A DNA stretch of 64,000 nt, taken from Acidimicrobiia bacterium (GTDB lineage: Bacteria; Acidobacteriota; Terriglobia; Bryobacterales; Bryobacteraceae). Shown here in pieces: positions 1 to 7,328 of this stretch. The stretch is taken from positions 62,001 through 126,000 of the forward strand of contig VFZE01000003.1 in NCBI GenBank assembly GCA_016871315.1. The letters are read 5' to 3'. Numbering within the stretch: position 1 is the first letter of the stretch; every line of letters starts with the position of its first letter. A program made the translations under genes and the position numbers. The notes under the pieces were generated by a model that was given only the letters and a program-made list of their open reading frames with translations, had not been told where the DNA came from and ran no database searches.

Positions 1-35
1 TAGCCTTCAGCCACTATTCATGCCAGCCTGTGGCC

Positions 36-896
36 ATGAAGCGGCTCCAAACCTGGACGCCCCTCGCCATCATCGTCGTCTGCGCCACTACCATGGCTGC
101 CGGAGTCCCACAGTGGCTCCACGCCGTTCTGCAACTCAGTGGTCCCGCCGTCGCTGCCAGCCACGCCGTGCTCTCCGAGCATGAACGGGAGGAGATCAAC
201 ACACTCCCCGAGCAGGAGCAGGCATACCGTCTGCTCAACCGCGCCATCAACGGCTACAAAGGCGCTCTCGAGGAAATCGAATCCCGCGTGCAAAACTGGA
301 CCGGCAAGATCGAACTCGACGAGAAGCTGAATTCGCTCACCGGCGTTGCCTACTGCTCCCATGACCTGCGCGTCCGCGCCGCCGCCGTCGAAATCTCCCT
401 CGCCGGCTACGGTCTGGAGAAATCACCCCGTAGCGTCGACGAGCAAATCGAAATCCTCCACACCGGCAGCCCGCAGAAGTTCTACGCGCTTTGGAAGCTC
501 GGCCTGCTCGGCAACCGCGGCGTCGAACCCCACCGCGCCCGCCAGACCCTGGTCGACTTCCTCCACGATCGCGACATCGTCAACCGCCGCTGGGCCGTCA
601 ACGGCCTCGGCGTGCTGGCCACCGCCGACATCATCGAGCCGCTGATTGAAGTCTTCCGCACCGATGAATCCCCCGAGATCCGCGAACGCGCCGCTTGCAA
701 CCTCGCCGACGCTGGTTTGATGACCAAGGAGCAGCGCATGAAGTCCATCCCCTACCTGCTCAGCATGACCGACGACGTCACGCTCGATTCCCAAACCCGC
801 GGCTGGGTCTTCCAGGCCCTCCGCGAAATCAGCGGACAGCAAATCGGCTCCGAACCCGCTTCCTGGCGCAATTGGTGGGCGAGAGCTGGTCATTAG
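36..896 (+). CDS. HEAT-repeat domain protein, exported or membrane-anchored
   Basis: The product is about 286 residues. It opens with a short basic stretch and a hydrophobic segment (roughly residues 8-25), read as a signal peptide or N-terminal anchor. The second half holds alpha-helical HEAT-like repeats, seen in motifs such as DIVNRRWAVNGLG and ESPEIRERAACNLADAG, and ends in SWRNWWARAG. HEAT repeats are protein-interaction scaffolds, so no catalytic role is suggested. ATG 36 is chosen; a GTG at 30 is in frame and the frame stays open to the window edge, so a longer N-terminus cannot be excluded. The gene converges on a flavin reductase gene with about 20 bases between them. Partner and process are unknown. 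Confidence 0.75.
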   Translation: MKRLQTWTPLAIIVVCATTMAAGVPQWLHAVLQLSGPAVAASHAVLSEHEREEINTLPEQEQAYRLLNRAINGYKGALEEIESRVQNWTGKIELDEKLNSLTGVAYCSHDLRVRAAAVEISLAGYGLEKSPRSVDEQIEILHTGSPQKFYALWKLGLLGNRGVEPHRARQTLVDFLHDRDIVNRRWAVNGLGVLATADIIEPLIEVFRTDESPEIRERAACNLADAGLMTKEQRMKSIPYLLSMTDDVTLDSQTRGWVFQALREISGQQIGSEPASWRNWWARAGH

Positions 897-919
897 GGGA
901 GTGTCGCCAGCGCAATCTC

Positions 920-1531
920 CTACTTGCCGGGGCGGAGGAGGGAGAAGCGGTCCCCAGTACGGGCGTATTCGGCGCCGCCCATGCGGCCGATGGGGCGGAG
1001 CTTGTCGGGGTCGATGCGGAAGTCGTCGACCAAGTCGTCGGCGAGGTGGAAGCGGAGGACTTCACCGAGGACGAGACTGCCGCCGAGGGGCTCCTTGCTG
1101 ACTTCGACGATTTGGAGGAGGCTGCATTCGTAGTGGATGCGGGATTCGGCGACGCGCGGGGGCTTGACAAGGTCACTGGGGATTGGGGTGAGGCCGGACT
1201 TTTCGAACTCATCGACGTCAGGCGGGTATTCGCCGGCGCAGATGTTCATTTGCTGGGCGAACTGTTCCGAGACGATGTTGACGACGAATTCGCGCGTGGC
1301 TTCGATGTTGCGGAGGGTGTCTTTGCGCTGGCCGTCGGAGGAGCGGACCATCGGGGTGAAACAGATGACCGGCGGGTTGGCGCTGATGCCGGTGAAGAAG
1401 CTGAACGGCGCGAGGTTGCGGATGCCGTCGGCGCTGATCGTGGAGACGAACGCAATGGGGCGGGGGAGGATGGAGCCAATGAGGATCTTATAAACGTTGC
1501 GGGGATCTTCAAGCCGCGGGTCGATGACCAT
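920..1531 (-). CDS. flavin reductase family protein (FMN-binding split barrel)
   Basis: A 203-residue protein of the DIM6/NTAB flavin reductase-like family, which bind FMN and often supply reduced flavin or act as NAD(P)H:flavin oxidoreductases. Supporting motifs are the early PRPIAFVSTIS strand, NLAPFSFFTGIS, and the central DTLRNIEATREFVVNIVS, all typical of this split-barrel fold. Length fits the family. The start overlaps the 3' end of the phenylalanine hydroxylase gene by 23 bases on the same strand, so the two are probably co-transcribed. The true substrate is not predictable from sequence. A link to aromatic amino acid breakdown is only positional. Confidence 0.85.
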   Translation of the reverse strand: MVIDPRLEDPRNVYKILIGSILPRPIAFVSTISADGIRNLAPFSFFTGISANPPVICFTPMVRSSDGQRKDTLRNIEATREFVVNIVSEQFAQQMNICAGEYPPDVDEFEKSGLTPIPSDLVKPPRVAESRIHYECSLLQIVEVSKEPLGGSLVLGEVLRFHLADDLVDDFRIDPDKLRPIGRMGGAEYARTGDRFSLLRPGK

Positions 1532-2441
1532 GATCCAAGGATGGCACAGGGGAAGGCGGGAGGAGGAAGCTGCGGAGGTCGGATTCCTCGATGGAGGGCT
1601 CGCCGGGGGCGACGTTGTCGAGCTTGCCTTCGCGCATCCAGCGTTCCAGCGTGTCGACCATTTCGTAGAGCTGGTCGAAGCTATCGACGATCATGAGCAG
1701 GGGTTGGTAGTGATGGATTTCGAAGGGCTGGTGGATGACGTGTTCGAGGGTGAGCGGGATGCGTTGGACTTGCTCGGAGATGAGGGCGTGATCGAGCTCG
1801 CCGAAGGAGCTGAGGAGGCCACTGCCGCAGGCCTTCAGTTGTGAGCCCGAGCGCATGAGGCCGAATTCGACCGAGAACCAGAAGAAGCGGGCCATGGCGC
1901 GGATGATGTTCTCCAGGCGCCGGAGTTTTTCCTGTTCGTTGGGGAGGCGGGAGACGAGTTCGGCGGCGGTGAGGGCGCAGTCGCCGAAGCGGACCAGGGA
2001 GTCGGCGAAGGCTTTGTCGGTGTGCATGGGTACGTGGCCGGCGACGTCGTGGAAGATGTCGGGCTCGGGCAGATAGTTGAGCTCTTCGGCGGGGCGGATG
2101 GTAATGGTGGTGGGAAACTCGCGGCGGCGGAGGCAATCAAAGAAGAGGAAGGCGGGGACGTAGCCGCTGACGGGTTTGGCTTCAAAGCCGGTACGGGGTT
2201 GGAGGAAGCGGTTGACGTCGTCGAGCCTCGGGATGCGGTCTGGGGGGAGTTGGAGCTTGTCGAGGCCTTCGAGGAAGTGGGGGTTGGCGTAGCGGGCCCA
2301 GCGTTGCTGAATGCGGCCGAACAGGGTGCGCCAGGCGGCGTGGTTTTCCTCGGAGTAGAGATCGTAGGGCTGTTCAAGGAAGAGTTGGCCGCGATCGCGA
2401 GCGGCTTCAATGAAAGGCGCGGATCCAGTGGTCAGCCCCAT
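1509..2441 (-). CDS. phhA: phenylalanine 4-monooxygenase (aromatic amino acid hydroxylase)
   Basis: Converts phenylalanine to tyrosine using molecular oxygen and a reduced pterin, with non-heme iron. The facial triad is visible: the HDVAGH motif supplies two histidines (about 132 and 137 counted from the GTG at 2444) and a glutamate follows in FWFSVEFGL (about 193). The length of roughly 310 residues suits a bacterial enzyme with a short N-terminus. ATG 2441 is preferred, although GTG 2444 is in frame. A sigma-70-like promoter may lie just upstream (TTGAAT at 2474-2479, 17-base spacer, TACTCT at 2451-2456 on the minus strand), which would give a nearly leaderless message. A sigma-54 activator gene lies upstream on the same strand, reminiscent of PhhR control of phhA in Pseudomonas, though the regulator families differ in detail. 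The downstream flavin reductase overlaps its end. Confidence 0.93.
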   Translation of the reverse strand: MGLTTGSAPFIEAARDRGQLFLEQPYDLYSEENHAAWRTLFGRIQQRWARYANPHFLEGLDKLQLPPDRIPRLDDVNRFLQPRTGFEAKPVSGYVPAFLFFDCLRRREFPTTITIRPAEELNYLPEPDIFHDVAGHVPMHTDKAFADSLVRFGDCALTAAELVSRLPNEQEKLRRLENIIRAMARFFWFSVEFGLMRSGSQLKACGSGLLSSFGELDHALISEQVQRIPLTLEHVIHQPFEIHHYQPLLMIVDSFDQLYEMVDTLERWMREGKLDNVAPGEPSIEESDLRSFLLPPSPVPSLDHGHRPAA

Positions 2442-2525
2442 CACGCTTTCAGAGTATCCGAATTAAGCACCACATTCAAGTGGGTCTGTTTCTATTTTAT
2501 TGATTTCATTAGCACAACAAATGTA

Positions 2526-3998
2526 CTAGCGATGGGAAGCCACGAGTGCGGCGCTTGATTCCAGGCTTTTCAGCTTGGCGGCGAAGGTGGTGCGCTTGAG
2601 ACCGAGCAGATCGGCGGCGAGTTTCTTGTTCCCGCCGGTCTTGCGGAGGGCCTGCTCAAGCAGGCTGAGTTCAAGCGTGCCGACGATGTGTTCAAAATCG
2701 AGGCCTTCGTCGGGGACGGCGACGTGGGGAGTGTTGGAAGCGGCGGCGGATCTGTTTTCCAGATGGGAAGGGAGGTGGAAGTCGCCGGGGTAGAGCTGCT
2801 GCCGGCGCTCGCCGCTGAGGGCGACGGCTTTTTCGACGGCGTTTTCGAGTTCGCGGACATTGCCGGGCCAGGAGTGGCGGCAGAGGCGCTGAAGAGTCTC
2901 CGGAGTCATCTGTTTGAGGAGGATATCTTCCTGGCGGCAGATCTTTTCGACAAAGTGGCGGGCGAGGGCGGGGACATCGGAGCGGCGGTCGCGCAGGGGC
3001 GGCATCTGGATGGGGACGACGTTGATGCGGTAATAGAGGTCCTCGCGGAAGCGGCCCTGACGGACGCGTTCGACGAGGTCGACATTGGAGGCGGCGATGA
3101 CGCGGGTATCGACCTTGATGGTCTCCGAGCTGCCGAGGCGCTGGAACTCACGTTCCTGGAGGACGCGCAGGAGCTTGGCTTGAAGTTCCATGGGCATGTC
3201 GCCGATCTCGTCGAGGAAAAGGGTGCCGCGGTGTGCCTGTTCAAAGCGGCCGATGCGGCTTTGGAAGGCTCCGGTGAAAGCGCCTTTGACGTGGCCGAAG
3301 AGTTCGGCTTCGAGCAGGTTTTCCGGCAGCGCGCTGCAGTTGACGGCGACCAGGGGAAGCGAGTAGCGGTTGGAGGCCATGTGGATGGCGCGGGCGGCCA
3401 TCTCCTTGCCCGTGCCCGTTTCGCCGGTGATGAGAACGGTGCAGCGTCGGTTGCCGATGAGGCGGACGGTTTCGACGACGTGCTGCATAGGGGTGGAATC
3501 ACCAACCAGGAATTGGCGCCAACGCTCGACGATGGGTTCCGGCGAGACAGTGCAGGCGGCGCGGTGAGCGGCGGCGGAGAGAATGGCGTCACCGATTCGG
3601 CGAGGCGAGGAAGAGGCGGGCAGATATTGAAAGGCGCCGAGCTTGACCATGCGGACGGCGGCGGCGACGTCGGAGGAAGGATCGGCGCCATCGCCGAGGA
3701 AGACGACGGGGAGGATCGAGTTGTTGCGTTGCAACTCCTCGAGCAGTTCCTCGGGGCTCCATTCGGGAATGGGGAGATGAATGAGAGCGGCGGCGTAGTT
3801 ACCTTGAGCGGCTTGAATGGCGGCGACGCCACCGGTGAAGAGGTCAACTTGAAAGCCAAGTCCTCTGAGATGATCTGCCACGGGCGAGGCGGGAGGGAAG
3901 CCGGCAACAAGGAGCTTGCCGGCCGCCGCAACGGTGGTGAATGCGGCCACGAGCATCCATCGGTGAGAGAGGGACGTTTTTTTAGCGTGAAGGGGCAT
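2526..3998 (-). CDS. sigma-54-dependent transcriptional activator with degenerate receiver domain
   Basis: A 490-residue NtrC-class regulator. Residues about 25-145 have the length of a receiver domain, but the acidic pocket is absent ([10 protein letters not shown] replaces the usual double aspartate) and the phosphoacceptor position reads [11 protein letters not shown], with His74 where Asp is expected. The AAA+ core is intact: Walker A GETGTGKE near 192-199, GAFTGA near 239-244, Walker B FLDEIGD near 261-267, and the R-finger region [13 protein letters not shown] Fis-type helix-turn-helix closes the protein ([18 protein letters not shown]). It should activate sigma-54 promoters but cannot be controlled by ordinary phosphorylation. 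It is divergent from the rhodanese gene by 35 bases and upstream of phhA on the same strand. Confidence 0.9.
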   Translation of the reverse strand: MPLHAKKTSLSHRWMLVAAFTTVAAAGKLLVAGFPPASPVADHLRGLGFQVDLFTGGVAAIQAAQGNYAAALIHLPIPEWSPEELLEELQRNNSILPVVFLGDGADPSSDVAAAVRMVKLGAFQYLPASSSPRRIGDAILSAAAHRAACTVSPEPIVERWRQFLVGDSTPMQHVVETVRLIGNRRCTVLITGETGTGKEMAARAIHMASNRYSLPLVAVNCSALPENLLEAELFGHVKGAFTGAFQSRIGRFEQAHRGTLFLDEIGDMPMELQAKLLRVLQEREFQRLGSSETIKVDTRVIAASNVDLVERVRQGRFREDLYYRINVVPIQMPPLRDRRSDVPALARHFVEKICRQEDILLKQMTPETLQRLCRHSWPGNVRELENAVEKAVALSGERRQQLYPGDFHLPSHLENRSAAASNTPHVAVPDEGLDFEHIVGTLELSLLEQALRKTGGNKKLAADLLGLKRTTFAAKLKSLESSAALVASHR

Positions 3999-4033
3999 TA
4001 TGTTGTCTGGAGAGTTGCCTTATACTTGAGGGC

Positions 4034-4447
4034 ATGCGAAGGCTATTCCTGAAACTACTGCTCGGCGCGCCTACGTTTGTGAGCGCGGTGTGGGCGCAAG
4101 AAGCGAAGCCGGAACATGCCAAGAGTCTGACTACCGAGGAGCTCAAGGAGATTGTGGAGGGGAAGGCGAAATACTTTTTCCTTGACGTGCGTGAGCCGAA
4201 GGAGTTGGAGGATCTGGGCACGATCAAAGGCTACGTGAATATTCCGGTGAGCCAGATGGAGAAGCGGATTTCCGAGATTCCAAAGGACGTGTACGTAGTG
4301 GTTGCTTGAAACCGGGGCATCCGGGCCGCGCGTGTCGCGGCCGTTTTGGAAAAGCACGGTTACAAGCAACTGTCCTACTGCGGACTGGCGGAATGGAAGG
4401 AAAAAGGGCTGCCGCTTATTTATCCGAAGGCCGAACAGGCTAAGTAG
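4034..4447 (+). CDS. secreted rhodanese-like sulfurtransferase, probable selenoprotein (in-frame TGA at 4307-4309)
   Basis: Read through TGA 4307-4309, this frame gives 137 residues. Residues 1-21 look like a cleavable signal peptide ending VSAVWA. The rhodanese domain follows: FFLDVREPKELE, GYVNIPVSQ, then YVVVA, the TGA as residue 92, and NRGIRAARVAAVLEKHGY, with a typical C-terminal AEWKEKGLPL. In the family the active-site loop is C-x-x-G-x-R and the TGA sits exactly at the cysteine (92, with Gly95 and Arg97 in place). The tail keeps rhodanese character for 45 codons to TAG 4445-4447. A hairpin just after the TGA resembles a bacterial SECIS. The alternative is a recent nonsense mutation of a Cys codon. 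The 3' end overlaps the convergent cpfC gene by 8 bases. Confidence 0.75.
4324..4342 (+). promoter_or_regulatory. putative bacterial SECIS hairpin after the in-frame TGA
   Basis: GGCCGCG at 4324-4330 pairs perfectly with CGCGGCC at 4336-4342, leaving the loop CGTGT. That makes seven GC pairs with a five-base loop containing G-U. The stem begins 14 bases after the TGA and the loop begins 21 bases after it, which fits the usual bacterial geometry, where SelB reads an apical-loop G shortly downstream of UGA. Outer pairing is weak. GC-rich DNA makes chance hairpins common, so this counts only together with the position of the TGA. Confidence 0.55.
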
Positions 4448-5423
4448 GAGCGGGGCAGCAGTCATCCGGACAGACGTCGGGGCAAAGGGGAAGTGTGCCG
4501 AGGGAGAGCCGCGGCGCGGCGGGGTTGGTGCGCTCGAGGACCAGCGTGCGGATCATTTCGACGAATTGCGGATGAGCGCCGACGGTGGCGGCGCGGCGCA
4601 TGGGGAGATTGAGTTCGCGGCAGAGGGCGGCGGCTTCCTCGTCGAGATCCCAGAGCACTTCGACGTGATCAGAGAGGAAGCCGATGGGGGCGATGGCGAC
4701 GCCGGGGATTTTTCCGGCAAGGTTGCGGAGGGCGTCGAGGACGTCGGGATCGAGCCAGGGCTGCGAGGGCGGGCCGCTGCGGCTTTGATACACGAGACGC
4801 CAGGGGGGATTGCCGCACATGTCGGCGGTTCGTTTGCAGGCCTCCTGAAGTTCCTCTTGATAGCGCGAGGTTTTGGCCATGGAGACGGGGAGACTGTGGG
4901 CGGTGAACAGGATTTCAGCGCCGGCGGGGAGAGGGGAGAGTGCCTCGCGGATGTTGGCGGCCATGGGTTCGAGGAATCCGGGGTGGTTGAAGAAGTTGCG
5001 TAGCTTGTGGATTTCGGGGGCGGCGTCGCCGACTTGGCGACGGGCGTCGCGGATGTTCTCCAGGTACTGCCGGCAGCCGGAATAGGAGCTGAATGCGGAG
5101 GTGACAAAGGCGAGTGCGCGGCGGACGCCGTCCTGTTGCATCTGGCGGATACTGTCGGGGAGCAGAGGATGCCAGTTGCGGTTGCCGATGTAGACGGGCA
5201 GGGCGGGCCCTTTTTCAGCGAGGCAGTCGCGGAGTGCGGCGGCAAGATCGCGGACATGCTGGTTGATGGGGCTGCGGCCGCCGAGGTGGTAATAATGTTC
5301 GGCGACTTCGAGCAGGCGTTCGCGCGGGATGCGGCGTCCGCGGACGACGTTTTCAAGAAACGGCATGACCTCATCGCGGTTTTCGGGGCCGCCAAAGGAG
5401 ACGATCAGGATCGCTTCGTACAC
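4440..5423 (-). CDS. cpfC: ferrochelatase, coproporphyrin-type (CpfC) with C-terminal cysteine cluster
   Basis: Inserts iron into a porphyrin, in this context coproporphyrin III. The 327-residue sequence starts ILIVSFGGPE, continues RGRRIPRERLLEVAEHYYHLGGRSPIN, and has the catalytic region TAHSLP (His176) and FLSDHVEVLWDLDEEA (Glu255), which is closest to actinobacterial enzymes. The C-terminus ends in a Cys-rich tail with C314, C318, C322 and C323, and C117 sits internally. Actinobacterial ferrochelatases hold a [2Fe-2S] cluster with one internal and three C-terminal cysteines, so a cluster is likely here too. The start is GTG 5423. It is divergent from chdC with 32 bases between. hemH is the older name. 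Confidence 0.92.
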   Translation of the reverse strand: MYEAILIVSFGGPENRDEVMPFLENVVRGRRIPRERLLEVAEHYYHLGGRSPINQHVRDLAAALRDCLAEKGPALPVYIGNRNWHPLLPDSIRQMQQDGVRRALAFVTSAFSSYSGCRQYLENIRDARRQVGDAAPEIHKLRNFFNHPGFLEPMAANIREALSPLPAGAEILFTAHSLPVSMAKTSRYQEELQEACKRTADMCGNPPWRLVYQSRSGPPSQPWLDPDVLDALRNLAGKIPGVAIAPIGFLSDHVEVLWDLDEEAAALCRELNLPMRRAATVGAHPQFVEMIRTLVLERTNPAAPRLSLGTLPLCPDVCPDDCCPAPT

Positions 5424-5455
5424 ACAACAGGTTTACCACGGCTACACTGTTAGGA

Positions 5456-6247
5456 ATGGTCCCATTGACGCTGGAAGGTTCCTATTGTTTGCATCAGATG
5501 TTGCGGCTGCGCTGGCCTGCCTGGAAGGGTTTGGAGGCGGCGGCGCGGGAAAGAATATTGAAGCAGGCGGCGGAGGCGCTGGCTGCGCTGGAGCCGTCGC
5601 AGAGCGCGGCCTATTCGATGGTGGGACACAAGGCCGATGTCATGCTGGTGCATTTCCGGCGGACCATGGATGAGTTGAACCAGGTGGAATGGCAGCTGGC
5701 GCGGCTGGGACTGTGGGATTACGTGGAACTGGCCTCGAGCTACGTCTCGGTGGTGGAGCTGGGGCTGTATGAGACGACGGGGAAGTTGCACGATTCGCTG
5801 ACGGCGCAGGGAGTGGAGCCTGACTCGGACGCCTACAAAGCGGCGGTGGAAGAAGAGCTGGCGCGGCAGAGGAAGGCGATGGAGCCGCGGCTGTATCCGG
5901 CGGTGCCGCCACATCGCTACATCTGCTTTTATCCGATGGATCGTAAAAGAGGAGAGGAGAAGAACTGGTACCAGGTTCCGTTCGGGGAGCGGGCGCACAT
6001 GATGCATTTGCACGGGATGATCGGGCGCAGGTATGCGGGTCATGTGAAGCAGATCATTACGGGTTCGATCGGGTTTGACGATTGGGAGTGGGGCGTGGAT
6101 TTGTGGAGCGAGGATCCGCTGTGGTTCAAGAAGCTGATCTATGAGATGCGGTTCGATGAGGTGAGCGCGGTGTACGCGCTGTTCGGGGTGTTCGTGGTGG
6201 GGATGCGGTTGCAGCCGGCGGAGCTGGCTCCGCTGCTGGCGGTGTAG
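5456..6247 (+). CDS. chdC: coproheme decarboxylase (HemQ/ChdC)
   Basis: Oxidatively decarboxylates coproheme III to protoheme, the last step of the coproporphyrin-dependent pathway, using peroxide. The 263-residue protein belongs to the chlorite dismutase fold family. The ChdC signature is clear: FYPMDRKRGEEKNWY carries the reactive tyrosine (Tyr159), and HMMHLHGMIGRRYAG carries the axial histidine (His186). The two are 27 residues apart, as in the Staphylococcus enzyme (Tyr145/His172). ITGSIGFDDWEWGVDL follows. A chlorite-dismutase distal arginine is not expected in this class. The gene is divergent from cpfC, so consecutive pathway enzymes share one intergenic region. Confidence 0.95.
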   Translation: MVPLTLEGSYCLHQMLRLRWPAWKGLEAAARERILKQAAEALAALEPSQSAAYSMVGHKADVMLVHFRRTMDELNQVEWQLARLGLWDYVELASSYVSVVELGLYETTGKLHDSLTAQGVEPDSDAYKAAVEEELARQRKAMEPRLYPAVPPHRYICFYPMDRKRGEEKNWYQVPFGERAHMMHLHGMIGRRYAGHVKQIITGSIGFDDWEWGVDLWSEDPLWFKKLIYEMRFDEVSAVYALFGVFVVGMRLQPAELAPLLAV

Positions 6248-6253
6248 GACGAC

Positions 6254-7204
6254 GTGCCATACCGTTGCCTTTGTGTCGCGGCCCTGCTGCCAACCGTGCT
6301 GTTGGCGCAGGGCGTGCGGTTGCGGGAGGTGTCCGGGGTGGCGCGCGCGGGCAATGAGCTGCTGCTGGTAGATGATGCCGAGGTGGGCGCCTATTTTCGG
6401 GTGCGGATCGCGGATGAGGCGCGGCGGCTGATCGCGATCAATGAAGCTAAGCCGGAGCGGATGAGGCTGCGGCGTTCGGCGCTGGCGGTGGATCTGGAGT
6501 CGGTTGCGTTGCTGGCCGATGGGCGGGTTGCGTTGCTGAGCGAGCGGTTGCGGTCGCTGGTGGGCAATGAGGGGATCTTGGTGGAGTACGACAGCCAACT
6601 GGCGGAGGTGGCGCAGCGGGGGCTGGAGGGTCTGGCGGTGCGGCCGCTGGAGAAGGGCGCCTCGCAAGTGGCGGTGCTTTGGGAAGGCGGCTATCCCGCG
6701 CCGCCGGCGATTCCGAAGCTGATACAGAGGCCGGGTGTAGCGGTGTCGTCGCTGCCGGTGGTTGTGGCGCATGAGCTGGCGGCGAAGGCCCGGCTGGGGA
6801 GGTTGCGGTGGGGATCTGGTGTGATCGCGACGACGTTGCAGGTTCCGGTTCCGGAGGGGGCCGAGCCTGAGGCGCAGAGGTTCCGGGCGCCGGATCTGGC
6901 GTGGTGCCGGATGCCGGACGGGCGTTGGGGGTTCCTGGTGCTGCTGAGTTCGCAGAACGGCGTGGCGGCGCCGGAGTTCCGGCATCGCTGGCTGCTGCGG
7001 TTCGATGAGACGGGGAAGGCGGTGGGTGAGCCGATGGACCTGGCTCCTCATATGCCGGAGGAGCTGCGGCCGGCGAATTGGGAGGGGCTGGACTGGTTCG
7101 AGCCGGGGCGTAGCGTGGTGCTGGTTAACGAGGGGGACGGGAAGGTGCAGCCGCACGCGTTGGTCGTGGAGTTGCCGGAGGGGTGGCGGTTCGGGGCGAA
7201 GTGA
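6254..7204 (+). CDS. secreted esterase-like-activity-of-phytase family protein
   Basis: A 316-residue exported protein starting at GTG 6254, six bases after the chdC stop, so probably translated from the same message. A hydrophobic N-terminus (about residues 5-18, ending LLAQG) reads as a signal peptide. The rest appears beta-rich, with repeated patterns such as NELLLVDDAE and VDLESVALLADGRVALLSE, and the motif NWEGLDWFEPGRSVVLVNEGDG near the C-terminus. These features resemble the phytase-esterase-like beta-propeller domain seen in many secreted bacterial proteins. Substrate is unknown. No functional link to heme synthesis is evident beyond position. Confidence 0.6.
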   Translation: MPYRCLCVAALLPTVLLAQGVRLREVSGVARAGNELLLVDDAEVGAYFRVRIADEARRLIAINEAKPERMRLRRSALAVDLESVALLADGRVALLSERLRSLVGNEGILVEYDSQLAEVAQRGLEGLAVRPLEKGASQVAVLWEGGYPAPPAIPKLIQRPGVAVSSLPVVVAHELAAKARLGRLRWGSGVIATTLQVPVPEGAEPEAQRFRAPDLAWCRMPDGRWGFLVLLSSQNGVAAPEFRHRWLLRFDETGKAVGEPMDLAPHMPEELRPANWEGLDWFEPGRSVVLVNEGDGKVQPHALVVELPEGWRFGAK

Positions 7205-7322
7205 GAATCGAGGTGCCGGTTTCGGCCTCCCACTTTTCACCTGTAGAAGTTAAGTCGCCGAGAACCTCAATCGTTTCTTTCAGCGACCGGCGCGAACGCT
7301 TCTTAATGGTTCGTGGTTTCAT
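7125..7322 (-). CDS. possible small basic protein
   Basis: An open frame of 65 codons begins at ATG 7322, seven bases after the stop of the ABC permease gene on the same strand. The first 40 residues look protein-like and basic (MKPRTIKKRSRRSLKETIEV, then LGDLTSTGEKWEAETGT). The last third runs antisense through the phytase-like gene and is low-complexity Ser/Pro/Arg sequence, typical of a chance frame. There is no recognisable domain and no clear ribosome site. Otherwise the 125 bases between the two convergent genes hold nothing I can name. Confidence 0.15.
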   Translation of the reverse strand: MKPRTIKKRSRRSLKETIEVLGDLTSTGEKWEAETGTSILTSPRTATPPATPRPTRAAAPSRPPR

Positions 7323-7328
7323 CGTTGA

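Noticed and set aside
4034-4309. Treating the rhodanese as an ordinary truncated pseudogene
   Set aside because: Only one lesion exists, it sits exactly at the catalytic cysteine as TGA, and 45 downstream codons stay conserved. Pseudogenes elsewhere in this window show many lesions.
5450-7240. A 596-codon open frame on the minus strand
   Set aside because: It is antisense to chdC and the phytase-like gene, has a low-complexity Arg/His/Pro/Leu/Gln composition, and has no domain. It is a by-product of the strong third-position bias.
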